Origin: Plazaster borealis
Lineage: Eukaryota; Echinodermata; Asteroidea; Forcipulatida; Labidiasteridae
DNA length: 64,000 nucleotides
Assembly (NCBI GenBank): GCA_021014325.1
Contig: CM037470.1
Location: 4,057,647-4,121,646, forward strand
Direction: 5' to 3'
Shown: positions 1 to 9,103 of the stretch, piece after piece
Layout of the letters: each line of letters starts with the position of its first letter
Numbering within the stretch: position 1 is the first letter of the stretch
Notes under the pieces: generated by a model
The model's input: the letters and a program-made list of their open reading frames with translations, nothing else
The model's database searches: none
Told to the model about the DNA's origin: nothing
Translations under genes and position numbers: made by a program

Positions 1-108
1 TTCCAGAAGTATGATGATCGCAGTCAAGCCTCATCTGACCGTGATGAAGAAGCGAGGCGCATAGAAGGCTTGATGCAAGTTATGATCCAGTCACCGTACT
101 TACAACAG
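1..108 (+). CDS. exon of unrecognised gene (possibly 7-108)
   Basis: Open in frame 1 throughout; ends with CAG followed by donor GTATAT. The encoded stretch is hydrophilic and then helical (RIEGLMQVMIQ). The upstream part of the gene is outside the window. Confidence 0.55.
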
Positions 109-2297
109 GTATATTATCTCATATCTTTAGGCCTTGTGTGAATGAAAACCTTGCGAGTGTATTGTGTTCAAATTTCACTGCACATCTAAAGGTGTGCTGT
201 AGCTGACTGTAGTACGCAAAAAAAAACCAACGCCATTTACACTGATCAAAACATATTTCTACATCTTCTTGAAATTATTTTTTTCTTTTGAGGGTGTGCA
301 GATATTAATCATTACAAAAACAAAATGTGATTTTTTTTTTTATTAATTTGTTCATTCCATCTCGGGAGGCTAGCTGGGTTTTTTAAAAGTTTTTATTTTA
401 TTTTATTTTTTTTATAGTATATGCCCCCAGGTTATTTTTAATCAAAGGCAATGGGGCGAAGCATTCAAACAGCTTTACAGGCTGAACAAAGTCTCCCAGA
501 CAATTAACATTTTTACTGCTTGTTTGCATTGATATGAGGATAGACTGCACAAAAAATGAGTGCTGTCAGTTAGAGTAGGGCATCACTGCACCGCAGGGCG
601 TTTAATAACGTAGTCGACTGATTGGGTTGCGGCAATGTAGTCAATTTGTGAGCGCTGTATATTCAGCTACAGTAGGTGTCATTGCGCAGGGTCTTAACGT
701 TGTGGCGCTGTATAAATAACGACTTGAACGAAAACGGGAACAAGTGATCTCTGTTGAAATTCATTTAACATTTATAATCATTTAAAATACCCTTCTCCGG
801 TGCTTTTCAGAAAGATTCACAAAAAAGTTTTTATGTCGATAATTACGTAAAAATTTAGAAGTGTACAAATATCAAAATTACATTTAAATGATAAACAAAC
901 ACATTATTAAAATGTTTGAATAGCATTCACATTAAAAAAAAAGTTCGCTCAAGTGGCTGTATTTCAGCTCACTTCACGGCTAAACCTTGAAAGAGATTTC
1001 GCTTCGTTCATTTCTTGTTCAACTTTTGTTGAAATTAAAATGGTCTGTTTTCTTCTTGAAAGAAATTGTCTTGTGTGACATGACCTTTGTACTATGTCTT
1101 TAAACTTAATTTTACAGGGTCTGCCTCATCAACAAGATTTCATCCGGCCATACATGGTGACTGGCGATGAGGAACCAAGGCATCAAATCCGAACGGTAAG
1201 AACATCTATGAATGGAGCATTTCGCAAAACAAAATGTTCTTCCAGTCTTAAAAATGTCCTTCTGTTTGAATTCTTTGCCCCATTGCCTTTGTTAAAAAAA
1301 ACCTGTCATTGACATTGATGACAAATCAGGGAAGAGAAGTTTCAGACTTTTATCTTAATAATTTGGAGTTGAAAAAAAAAAATCTACTAAACGGATTTGG
1401 ACCAACGACCTCCGGTTTAACGTGCCGACTCTCTATGAGCTATCTACAATCCCAGCCAAAATGCTTGGGCCACGTGACAGTAAACATACCCTCCCCGTTC
1501 CCCCGCACAATGTTGTTAACCCCAGCTGGAGAACAGACCGCGCAATGGAAGCCAACATTGAACGGGGGGCGGGGGCGGGGGCTTGGGCGTAGGCCCAACA
1601 AGATACAGCCGGGATTGTAGCCTATGTTGGGGGTCTCCCTAAAATGTCAATATCTTTGTTCGGGGTGCCAGTTAGAAGCCATACAACCGCTTATACCGTG
1701 TAGCCAGGGATCACATCACAGTTTGCGATACAACCTGGAGCAGCAGCTAGCAGCAGCTAGGGGATCACTTGAGGGGGATGCGACTTTTTTATTTGAAATA
1801 TCAAGCTATAAACCACAAGGGAAACTGACTGGGTAAATTTTAAATAGTTTTGGGGTGAACAAATTTTTTTTTACCAGAGCGGTATTTGAACCAACGACCT
1901 CCGGTTTAACGTGCCGGCGCTCTGCCAACTGAGCGCCGGCATGTTTTTAGTCAGACTTGTTTTAGTCTGCCCGGTGATCTACTTCTCTAACATTGAGGAT
2001 ACCGGTTTATACTGTTCCCAGAAGCTCCTTTGAATCTAGGCCTATTGAACTCCAGGGGTTGACAAAAGGTGGAAATTGTATCATTTCAATGTACCTTCTG
2101 AGATTTCGATCCCAGTTTCAGACTTGTTTGTCAGTACTGACTCTCATCTCGTACACAAACACAAAATTAGTTCTTGAGGTTGCATTCCATCATCAAATTG
2201 TTCTTGATCTTATTGTTAAAGTTGACTTTGTTGTTTGTTTGTGCAGGGTGATAGAGGCCCCTCTGTTGCACGCAACCCTCTCGCATTCTACTACTAG
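1..2297 (+). CDS. 3' end of an unrecognised multi-exon gene (partial, exons at 1-108, 1118-1195, 2247-2297)
   Basis: Three exons join in one open frame with phase-0 junctions: 1-108 (donor GTATAT), 1118-1195 (acceptor TTTACAG, donor GTAAGA) and 2247-2297 (acceptor GTGCAG, stop TAG at 2295-2297). The window opens with TTCCAG, so the first exon may really begin at 7 after an acceptor; the frame is the same either way. About 78 C-terminal residues are visible: a charged stretch with RRIEGLMQVMIQSPYLQQ, then DFIRPYMVTGDEEPRHQIRT, ending NPLAFYY. I see no known domain, signal peptide or membrane segment and do not recognise the family. It is separate from the downstream gene, which has its own start at 8950. 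The clean splice sites, constant phase and in-frame stop are the support. A first AATAAA at 2529-2534 lies inside a MITE. Confidence 0.6.
1118..1195 (+). CDS. penultimate exon of unrecognised gene
   Basis: 78 bases, 26 codons, phase 0 at both ends. It is bounded by TTTACAG and GTAAGA. It encodes GLPHQQDFIRPYMVTGDEEP and six more residues. Confidence 0.6.
1867..1945 (-). repeat. tRNA-like sequence (SINE head or tRNA pseudogene)
   Basis: On the minus strand there is a box A-like GCTCAGTTGGCAGAGCGCC and a box B-like GGTTCAAATACC, with an anticodon-arm-like stem holding GTT. It lies in the second intron of the first gene. A partial copy of the same segment (ACCAACGACCTCCGGTTTAA) occurs at 1401-1430. 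Two copies and an imperfect stem argue for a tRNA-derived repeat, not a working tRNA gene. Confidence 0.55.
2247..2297 (+). CDS. terminal exon of unrecognised gene
   Basis: The acceptor GTGCAG follows a T-rich tract. It encodes 16 residues (GDRGPSVARNPLAFYY) and a TAG stop. The frame continues exactly from the previous exon. Confidence 0.55.
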   Translation, partial: GDRGPSVARNPLAFYY

Positions 2298-2362
2298 ACT
2301 CAGACGGACAACAGACTGCTCACGTCAGCCAGCTCCACTTATTATACGGTGGCTGTGTTTAA

Positions 2363-2732
2363 AGGGACTGTATACGTTTGGTAATTGGAACCCACTGTTT
2401 GTTTCATCAATCCTATATATTTGTGGATTATGTACCATAAAACTAACCTGTGAAAATTTCATTTCAAAAGGTGGTAGCGTTTTTGAGATATTGCCGAAAA
2501 TCTGGAGCGGTTATGTTCACGCATGAAGAATAAACTGCAATTGGAATACACAATCTGAGAAACGTTACTGTCAGTAATGCTTCTCAGATTCAAATTGTTG
2601 GGGATAAAAAGTGATATCTTTTTCCACAACCGCAGTACTTCGAAGTGAAAAGTTTCTCAAAATGCATTATAATATCCAAAGCTGCTGTCCTTTTTACCAA
2701 ATAAGAGTTGTTACCAAACGTATACAGACCCT
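2363..2732 (+). mobile_element. TTAA-flanked MITE, family B copy 1
   Basis: Flanked by TTAA at 2359-2362 and 2733-2736. The terminal inverted repeats read AGGGACTGTATACGTTTGG at the left and its near complement at the right. No coding capacity. TTAA target duplication is typical of piggyBac-type transposition; the assignment is inferred. Confidence 0.8.
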
Positions 2733-2973
2733 TTAAAGGTGTACAAGTGCTTTCCGATCGCTAGCACTTTGTAAAGCTGCAAGTAGTCTACTATTTCTAT
2801 TTAGTTTATTCATTATACCATTTTGTTTCACTTTGATTTGCCTATAATAATGACTCGCTGATATCGGTTTAGCTAACTATCGTTTTTTTTTTTTTTCTGC
2901 AAACGAAACATATGGAAATTATGTAACTTTCGAGGGTAGGACTAGGTTTCGGGAAAATGTTCTGTTAATTTAA

Positions 2974-3331
2974 AGGCAAATTATACCTTTGGTTTCTGGA
3001 ACCGTTCGATTGTTTTAATCCTATATAAATGTAGATATACAATAAAACTAACCTGTAAAAATTTCATTTCCAAAGGTGGTAACGTGTTTGAGATTGCCAA
3101 AAATCTGGAGATGTTATGTCCACGCAGGAAAAATAATCCGTAATTGGAATTCACAATCTGAGAAACGTATCTGACAATATCGTTTCAAATTTTGGGGGGA
3201 TAAAAACTGATATCTTTTTACATAACCACATTACTTTGAAGTGAAATGATTCTCAAAATGCTTTATACTATCGAAAGCTGCTGTACTTTTAACCAAGTAT
3301 GTTTTTATTGCCTTCCTTGTATACATTCCCT
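2974..3331 (+). mobile_element. TTAA-flanked MITE, family B copy 2 (diverged)
   Basis: Flanked by TTAA (2970-2973, 3332-3335). The interior is clearly related to the copy at 2363-2732 (shared stretches such as ATAAAACTAACCTGTAAAAA). Ends are more diverged. Confidence 0.75.
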
Positions 3332-3727
3332 TTAAAAGAATTAATAACTTCCTAAACTTTGAATTTTATGTCGGGACATTTTTTTCCTGTAGAAAACCGT
3401 ACACACAGCACCTCGATCGTAAAACATAAGATGTAAACCATCAACCATAACTCTATTACCACTGCTCCTATACTGAAAGGGTTAAATGGGAGTAATTATT
3501 AAATTTTTTAAACGAAATGTTATGGATATATTGATATTGTAATATATATAGGCCTATTTATATTAGCTTTGTTTCAGGCATTCGCCACTCTCTGAATTTT
3601 ATTTTAACATGGTATGAAATAGTTTATTGATAGCTTTTTTATCATGTATTTGATAAGCAAATAAACCTAATATTTGTGGAAAGTGCCTGGTTTAGCATGG
3701 AGCCTGAGAAATATGGCCTCAAATATG

Positions 3728-3795
3728 GCGTGTCGTGGCAAGGCGGATAAGAACACCAGACTCAAGCTCTGGTGTTTCTGATCATCAGAGAAGGA
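3728..3795 (+). repeat. tRNA-Leu-derived SINE, head fragment
   Basis: Matches the first 70 or so bases of the full SINE at 16134 (GGATAAGAACACC, CTCAAGCTCTGGTGTTTCTG) but lacks box B and the body, so it is a broken copy. Confidence 0.65.
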
Positions 3796-4030
3796 CTTGG
3801 CATATCACTTGGTGTGTGGATTGGTCTTGGGATCTCCCAGAAGCCTACTGTTTTTGGATCCCATACAACAATGTCAAGGTCATTATGGCTAAAACAAAAC
3901 AATTGTTGTCCGAGTGATAACCCAAGAATGAAGTTAATCTCAGCGGGGCATTTGTGATTGTCAACACACCATTCTTGTTTTGTTTTGTTTTTTGTTTTTT
4001 TTGTTTTTTTGGGGGGGGGTTTCATTTTAA

Positions 4031-4386
4031 AGGCATCGTACACGTTTGGAAATTGTCAAAGACCAGTGTTCTCACTTGGTGTATCCCAACATATGCGTAA
4101 AATAACAAGCCTGTGAAAAATTGAGCTCAATTGGTCATCGAATCTGCAAGAAAATGATGAAAGAAAAAACACCCTTGTTGTACAAATTTGTGTGCTTTCA
4201 GATAGAATAACAAAAACTTCTTGCAAGAAGTTTTTATTATTTTAGTGAGAAATTACCTCTTTCTCAAAAACTACGTTACTTCAGAGGGAGTCGTTTCCTA
4301 CAATCAACAGCTCTCCGTTGCTTGTTACCAAGTAAGTTTTTATGCTAATATTTGTTTTGAGTCATTCCCAAACGTGTACGATACCT
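4031..4386 (+). mobile_element. TTAA-flanked MITE, family A copy 1
   Basis: TTAA at 4027-4030 and 4387-4390. TIRs are AGGCATCGTACACGTTTGG at the left and CCAAACGTGTACGATACCT at the right. The centre holds the self-complementary ACTTCTTGCAAGAAGT. Non-coding. Confidence 0.85.
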
Positions 4387-4800
4387 TTAATCATAAAAAA
4401 CGGTCTTTTCAATGATCTTTTCAGTAAAATTTGTTTCCAAGATTTTTCAGCTGATATTTTTTCAAAATCCATAGGAAATAGATGTACTTGAAGGAAGGTA
4501 TGTTGGCAAAAACAAGAACAATTCAAATATTTACTTGGGCTACACTGTGTTTAAGTTTTTTGAAAATGTTCAAAGAAAATGTCATATAGGAGTTAAAATG
4601 GGTTTAACAAGCAATTAAAAACATCGAAATCACAAAAAACCTCTGTTTTATAGTGATTGTGATGATTTCTTTATTCTTTATTTCATATTTTGCCATGTCC
4701 AAAAAAACAAACATAACAAAAACTGCCATCCCACCCCACTTCCCACCAAAAAAAGGACGATCAACAATTTGTTTTGTATGTGGCCTTATGGTGACGTCTG

Positions 4801-5086
4801 TGCTCGCGCGTATACACCAATCCTTCGCCGATCTTGAACTCTTGGTGGCAGCAGAAACGCCTCCATTACTGCGGTGGTACCTGGGTGGTACTGTGCTGCC
4901 TATCGATGAGCTTAAGGGCTGGGCTACACTAGTTAATTTATAAATGGTTATATGTAAATAATGGTTGTTTATAAATAATAGTTACATAAGTGGCAAGGTC
5001 GTACCACCGCAGTACCACCGCAGTTTGTCTGCTGCCACCAAGAGTTCAAGATCGGTGAAGGATTGGTGTATAGCACACGAGCGTTG
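4801..5086. repeat. large inverted repeat, arms about 85 bp
   Basis: The left arm (4801-4890) contains ACACCAATCCTTCGCCGATC and CTTGGTGGCAGCAG. The right arm (5000-5086) is its near-perfect reverse complement. About 110 AT-rich bases lie between them. It is probably a foldback or MITE whose outer boundaries I cannot fix. Confidence 0.7.
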
Positions 5087-7333
5087 CTCAGTGGCTACAT
5101 ATTAATTAATCATTATGCTCATACTTTATGAAGTACAACACAGCAAGTTTTATTTATTTCTGTCACAGTCTAATGCTGTTTTTATCTAAAGTGCCGGCTA
5201 CCCTTTGGAAAATCGACCACATCCAAGACAAATACAGTGTAGCCAAACCCGCAGCACAAATAAATAATTATGTACTTTTAATAATAGCTGATTAATGATT
5301 ATCACTGTACAAGCAACATGCGTAATAAGACTGTTCGTTATAATTATACTAAGTACAGTTTGCGTTTCCACCGATGAAACATTCGGTCGGAATTATAGCC
5401 TCCTGATACTCGTGAGCGCTATGGCAACTGTACGACATAATAACAATTATACAATAATAAGTAATGGCTCATAAAGCCCTCATTACAACAACTGGCTTGC
5501 ATGATCACAAAAAGCGCAAAAAGTGTGTGTTTTGACTGTCTGACCGGAAATAAATTGCCCTATGCATTCACTGAATCCTCAAAACATTAGTTTTCAGTGC
5601 TGTTAAAGAAAACATTTTAACGGTATACGTCATGGTTTTCTTTTTTAATGGTCTTCAGCTCTTTTTAAAATGGAGTGTACCCAAACCGCGATTGCAATTT
5701 ATTGCGCAATAGGCTGTGCAAGTCTCGCGCGTACCTGAACGAGAAAACACGATAAACGAAGAACATATTTTTTTCTGAAATCAAATCTTTGTTTTAAATT
5801 ATATCTATGAAAAAATTTGAACAACAAAAATACTCATTACAATTTTTTCTAAAATCAGATTTAGCCTTTATTTATATTTTAATACACAAACAATTTGTTA
5901 ATGTAGAGAGTAGAGACACGGGAAGGAGGCCGGTCCTCTGTTTTAAAAGGACGAGGAATCACCAAGATACAATAAAAGCAACACATTCCATAAAATGATC
6001 TCCTGCAAATGCAACAGCACATTGGCTACAAAATAGCATACTACACAAAATAGCACAGTCACTTAAGTTATAATGTAAAGACTGAAGTTAAAGGTCAAAA
6101 GGTCAGTACAACACGAGGCTGGCTACACACAAGGGTACAATATATACCGATTTAATTAGCCCTATAAATGTCAACATTTATTGAATAAAAATATAATTTA
6201 GGACAAAATAATACTCACAGAGAGTTCTAGGAAACTATCCCTTCCAAATGAATAGTATGTGGCAGAGCCATGCTCCCCACAAAATGGAGAGCCATGCTCC
6301 CCACAAAATGGAGAGAAACACAGAGCGAAAATCTCTCTCCCCCTCTCAGCTAAATGGAAAAAGAGAGTGAGATACAGGTCGCGACCCCAAAGTTAACTTT
6401 TTACAGTAATAATAATTATGTAAATCAAAAAAAGTTGGAGTACTGAGTTGAACACTGAGGGCGCACTTGGGTTCCCTACATTAATAAAACAATTATTATT
6501 CAAATGATATTTATTATCATTGAAATAAAATTAAAACTCAGGGGACAAGGATGCTTATTTGATCTTAACTTTTTAGAAACCCTTTTTATAAATCTACGCC
6601 CGAATAATAATGTGCAACCACTAAAACATTAACGCGTGATGCAGTTTATAGATGACGCTGCGACGCCTCAACGACCATAGACTGCAATGAAAAGGTAGAT
6701 GCGTTGCAATTACAGCATCTGGCGATTTATCATCGTGCATCCAAAACAAGCATTTACATAAGTGTTTTGTGATCGGAGGTGAGCACAAATTCTAAATTGT
6801 TTGCAGTAACCGGAAGCTGAGGTCAGGTTTTAATTCTTGGGTTTTCTTCGTTATATTATTGTGAGTTGATTTTACTTTCATATTTTGTATCACTAAGTAT
6901 TGGATTCCCAACAACATAAATAATTTTCATGGTCATAAACTACGTTAAACTAAAATAATTGACGAAAAAAATCTCGCCCACGTAAAACTCCATATTACGG
7001 GTTGGAACCACAATGGTACCGGAAGTTCGAATGCGCGCGATACTTGCACAGTCCCCCCCCCGGTCTATAGGTATTTTATGTCTGTGGGTGCACCCAATAT
7101 AATTCCCCGATGAAAGCGCCCGCCCTCCCTCATACGGTCAAAAATAATGATGGTCAATATTAGTTGGTTGCGCCGCTATGATCAGCCCGAACATCTGACG
7201 TCACACTTCGAGGCGCGTGAATAACGCCAGATAGCGGCCTTGAGCTAATGGAGGGATCCTGGTAAGTGTACCTTGACCTCGCATCCATTCCACAGCAGAG
7301 ATTCGTACTACTACAGTCAGGTCCGTCCCGTAC

Positions 7334-7607
7334 GCATATTTTTTTTTACACCGCAGCGAGGGGTTTTGTACTTAAATACTGACAATTCCTGTCTTGAGAT
7401 GAGACTACAAACAGTTATGCCTATAAAGGGTTAGGTTTGGGGTTAGGGTTAGGGTTAGGGTTAGGGTGAGGGTTAGGGTTAGGGTAAGGGTAAGGGTAAG
7501 GGTTAGGGTTAGGGTTAGGGTTTTGGGTTAAACGTAGTCTCCTATCTCAAGACGGAATTGACAGTGTTACAGTACAAAACCCCTCGCTGCGGTGTAAACA
7601 AATATGC
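7334..7607. mobile_element. TIR element carrying an interstitial telomeric repeat
   Basis: Arms of about 85 bp face each other: the left contains ACACCGCAGCGAGGGGTTTT, and the right is its reverse complement. A direct 9-bp repeat GTCCCGTAC flanks the element at 7325-7333 and 7608-7616, fitting a target-site duplication. The outer ends are GCATAT and ATATGC. The middle is the telomere-type tract at 7428-7534. No coding capacity. Confidence 0.75.
7428..7534 (+). repeat. interstitial telomeric repeat (TTAGGG)n
   Basis: About 14 units of GGGTTA with a few variants (GGGTGA, GGGTAA). It sits between the two inverted arms of the 7334-7607 element. Confidence 0.9.
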
Positions 7608-7846
7608 GTCCCGTACACGCATTACATTGTGTATAAACAACATTGCATACAGCAAACACTTTATGTACACGGACGCGCGCAGCATGCAGCAGACGATCGA
7701 AAAGTTCATGCAGATGGAGTAGCTGACAAACACGTCACTTCGGAGCGGACCAATCATAACGCAGATATGGAAATTTAGCTAATTACGTCAATGCACGTTT
7801 ATCCAATGAAATAATTGTATCAAATGAAATCATTGGGTCTGTAAGT

Positions 7847-7885
7847 ACCTGTCTTTATCCTTTATCCTTGCGGATAAAGACAGGG
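7847..7885. repeat. small hairpin
   Basis: CCTGTCTTTATCC and its complement GGATAAAGACAGG are separated by about 12 bases. No role is evident. Confidence 0.5.
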
Positions 7886-7950
7886 GACCAGTCTACCCTA
7901 TAATTGTTGTGCATTCCAGGCTAAAATAAAATGTAACGTCCCGGGATTAA

Positions 7951-8094
7951 GGCCGCATCCGAATTGGCGAATACAGCTACGGCTACGGCTGTTGCTAAGG
8001 AAAGGGTGTTGCTAAGAACGTCCTATTCGTCAACGCATGATGACGCGGAAATCTAGCCGTAGCCGTAGCTGTAGCTGCCAATTCGGACACGGCC
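7951..8094. mobile_element. PIF/Harbinger-like MITE
   Basis: The ends GGCCGCATCCGAATTGGC and GCCAATTCGGACACGGCC are inverted repeats, flanked by TAA on both sides (7948-7950, 8095-8097). A 3-bp TWA target duplication with GGCCG ends fits PIF/Harbinger. The inner parts (GCTACGGCTACGGCT) also fold back. Confidence 0.7.
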
Positions 8095-8179
8095 TAAAGT
8101 ACCGACACTTTAGCGCAGTGGGATAAGTGCCGTTGTGGCAGGAGACTGTCCCCCCCGGAAATTCTGTCCCTGGCGAATA

Positions 8180-8397
8180 GACCCTTCCCATGAAATATGC
8201 TAATTACATTCACGCATGCGTACAGACCATATTGGTTGGCAAACGCCATAGAGATGTGCACTAAGCAGACGCGCAAACGCTTCTGCGTCACGCGACTATC
8301 AGCCCCACACAAAAAGGCGCGTTGTTCCATCATTTTGCCAACCAAAGTGTTAGTGCGCACGCGCGATGTGCAATTTACATATTTCATGGGAAGGGTC
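8180..8397. mobile_element. TA-flanked foldback MITE
   Basis: The left end GACCCTTCCCATGAAATATG is matched by its near-perfect complement at the right (CATATTTCATGGGAAGGGTC). Both sides carry TA (8178-8179, 8398-8399), as in Tc1/mariner insertions. GTTGGCAAA and TTGCCAACC pair internally. Confidence 0.7.
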
Positions 8398-8787
8398 TAT
8401 TCTACCTGTGTACAAACTTTTTCTGATAGCGCCCTCTTTTGAGTCATCCTCCTCCTGTGACTCTAACGTATGATTTCAATGTTTCGATGTTTAATTCTCG
8501 GGTAATTGATTCATGAGTCTACTCGATCGAGCGGCTGGGAACAATGTCTGGGATTGTTCCCCCTTAAAATAAAAGCAATACAAGAACAACGTGAACTCTG
8601 AAAGATAATTCCCCATTTTCGAACATGAACAAGACTAAACAAAGAATATCGTTAGTGTTGTCTCATAATAATAATATTTCATCGAATTTACTGTCTCAAC
8701 GGCTGTTTGATGAACCGAAATTTTATTTTGCCTGCATGAATAGACTTTTGGCCACGTTAGAAAAAGAGGGCGCTGTTGTAAATATTA

Positions 8788-8806
8788 TCTTTCCTTAGCG
8801 ACCACG
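8788..8806 (+). promoter_or_regulatory. possible RFX X-box-like site upstream of the SPA17-like gene
   Basis: GCGACCACGTAAAC partly resembles the RFX X-box (GTTNCCATRGNAAC) used by ciliary genes. It lies about 150 bp before the start codon. The match is imperfect. Confidence 0.2.
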
Positions 8807-8949
8807 TAAACGCATTTTGAGTGAACGTTCTTTAAATTTTTCGAGAAAACTTTACCCGAAAAACTCCTCTTATTTCGACTGTTTGGCAACGTCTACTTCA
8901 TTCAACACCGACAAGGAGTCTTTGAGATTTACTCCCACATTCCAGGAAT

Positions 8950-9103
8950 ATGGCTGTGCCGTTTTCTAACACAAAGCTGAGGGTTCCGCGAGGGTTTCAA
9001 AATCTGCTGGAAGGACTTGCCCGTGAAACGCTGCGAAACCAGCCGGAAAACATCTACGCATACGCCGCGGCGTATTTTGAGAACCTCCTCAAGATTCGGG
9101 AAG
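8950..9103 (+). CDS. SPA17: exon 1: RIIa dimerisation/docking domain
   Basis: Begins MAVPFSNTKLRVPRGFQNLL, the conserved SPA17 N-terminus. It continues through the RIIa helices (REILR-type REtLRNQPEN, then AYAAAYFENLL). Donor GTAAAC follows; the exon ends in phase 1 inside a Glu codon. The domain forms a dimer that binds amphipathic helices of A-kinase anchoring proteins. Confidence 0.92.

Larger units (their letters stand above)
2298..8949. other. intergenic region, no gene seen
   Basis: Between the stop of the first gene and the SPA17-like start I find no supported coding exon. It holds TTAA MITEs (2363-2732, 2974-3331, 4031-4386), a SINE head (3728-3795), a large inverted repeat (4801-5086), a short tandem duplication of GAGCCATGCTCCCC (about 6266-6315), the telomere-repeat element (7334-7607), a small hairpin (7847-7885) and two MITEs (7951-8094, 8180-8397). 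Stretches 5090-6260 and 6320-7320 show only AT-rich unique-looking sequence. Confidence 0.6.

Noticed and set aside
1867..1945. Functional tRNA-Asn gene
   Set aside because: The anticodon stem has a mismatch and a second broken copy lies nearby, so it is a tRNA-derived repeat.
7428..7534. True chromosome end or fusion scar
   Set aside because: The tract sits inside inverted arms with a target duplication and has unique sequence on both sides.
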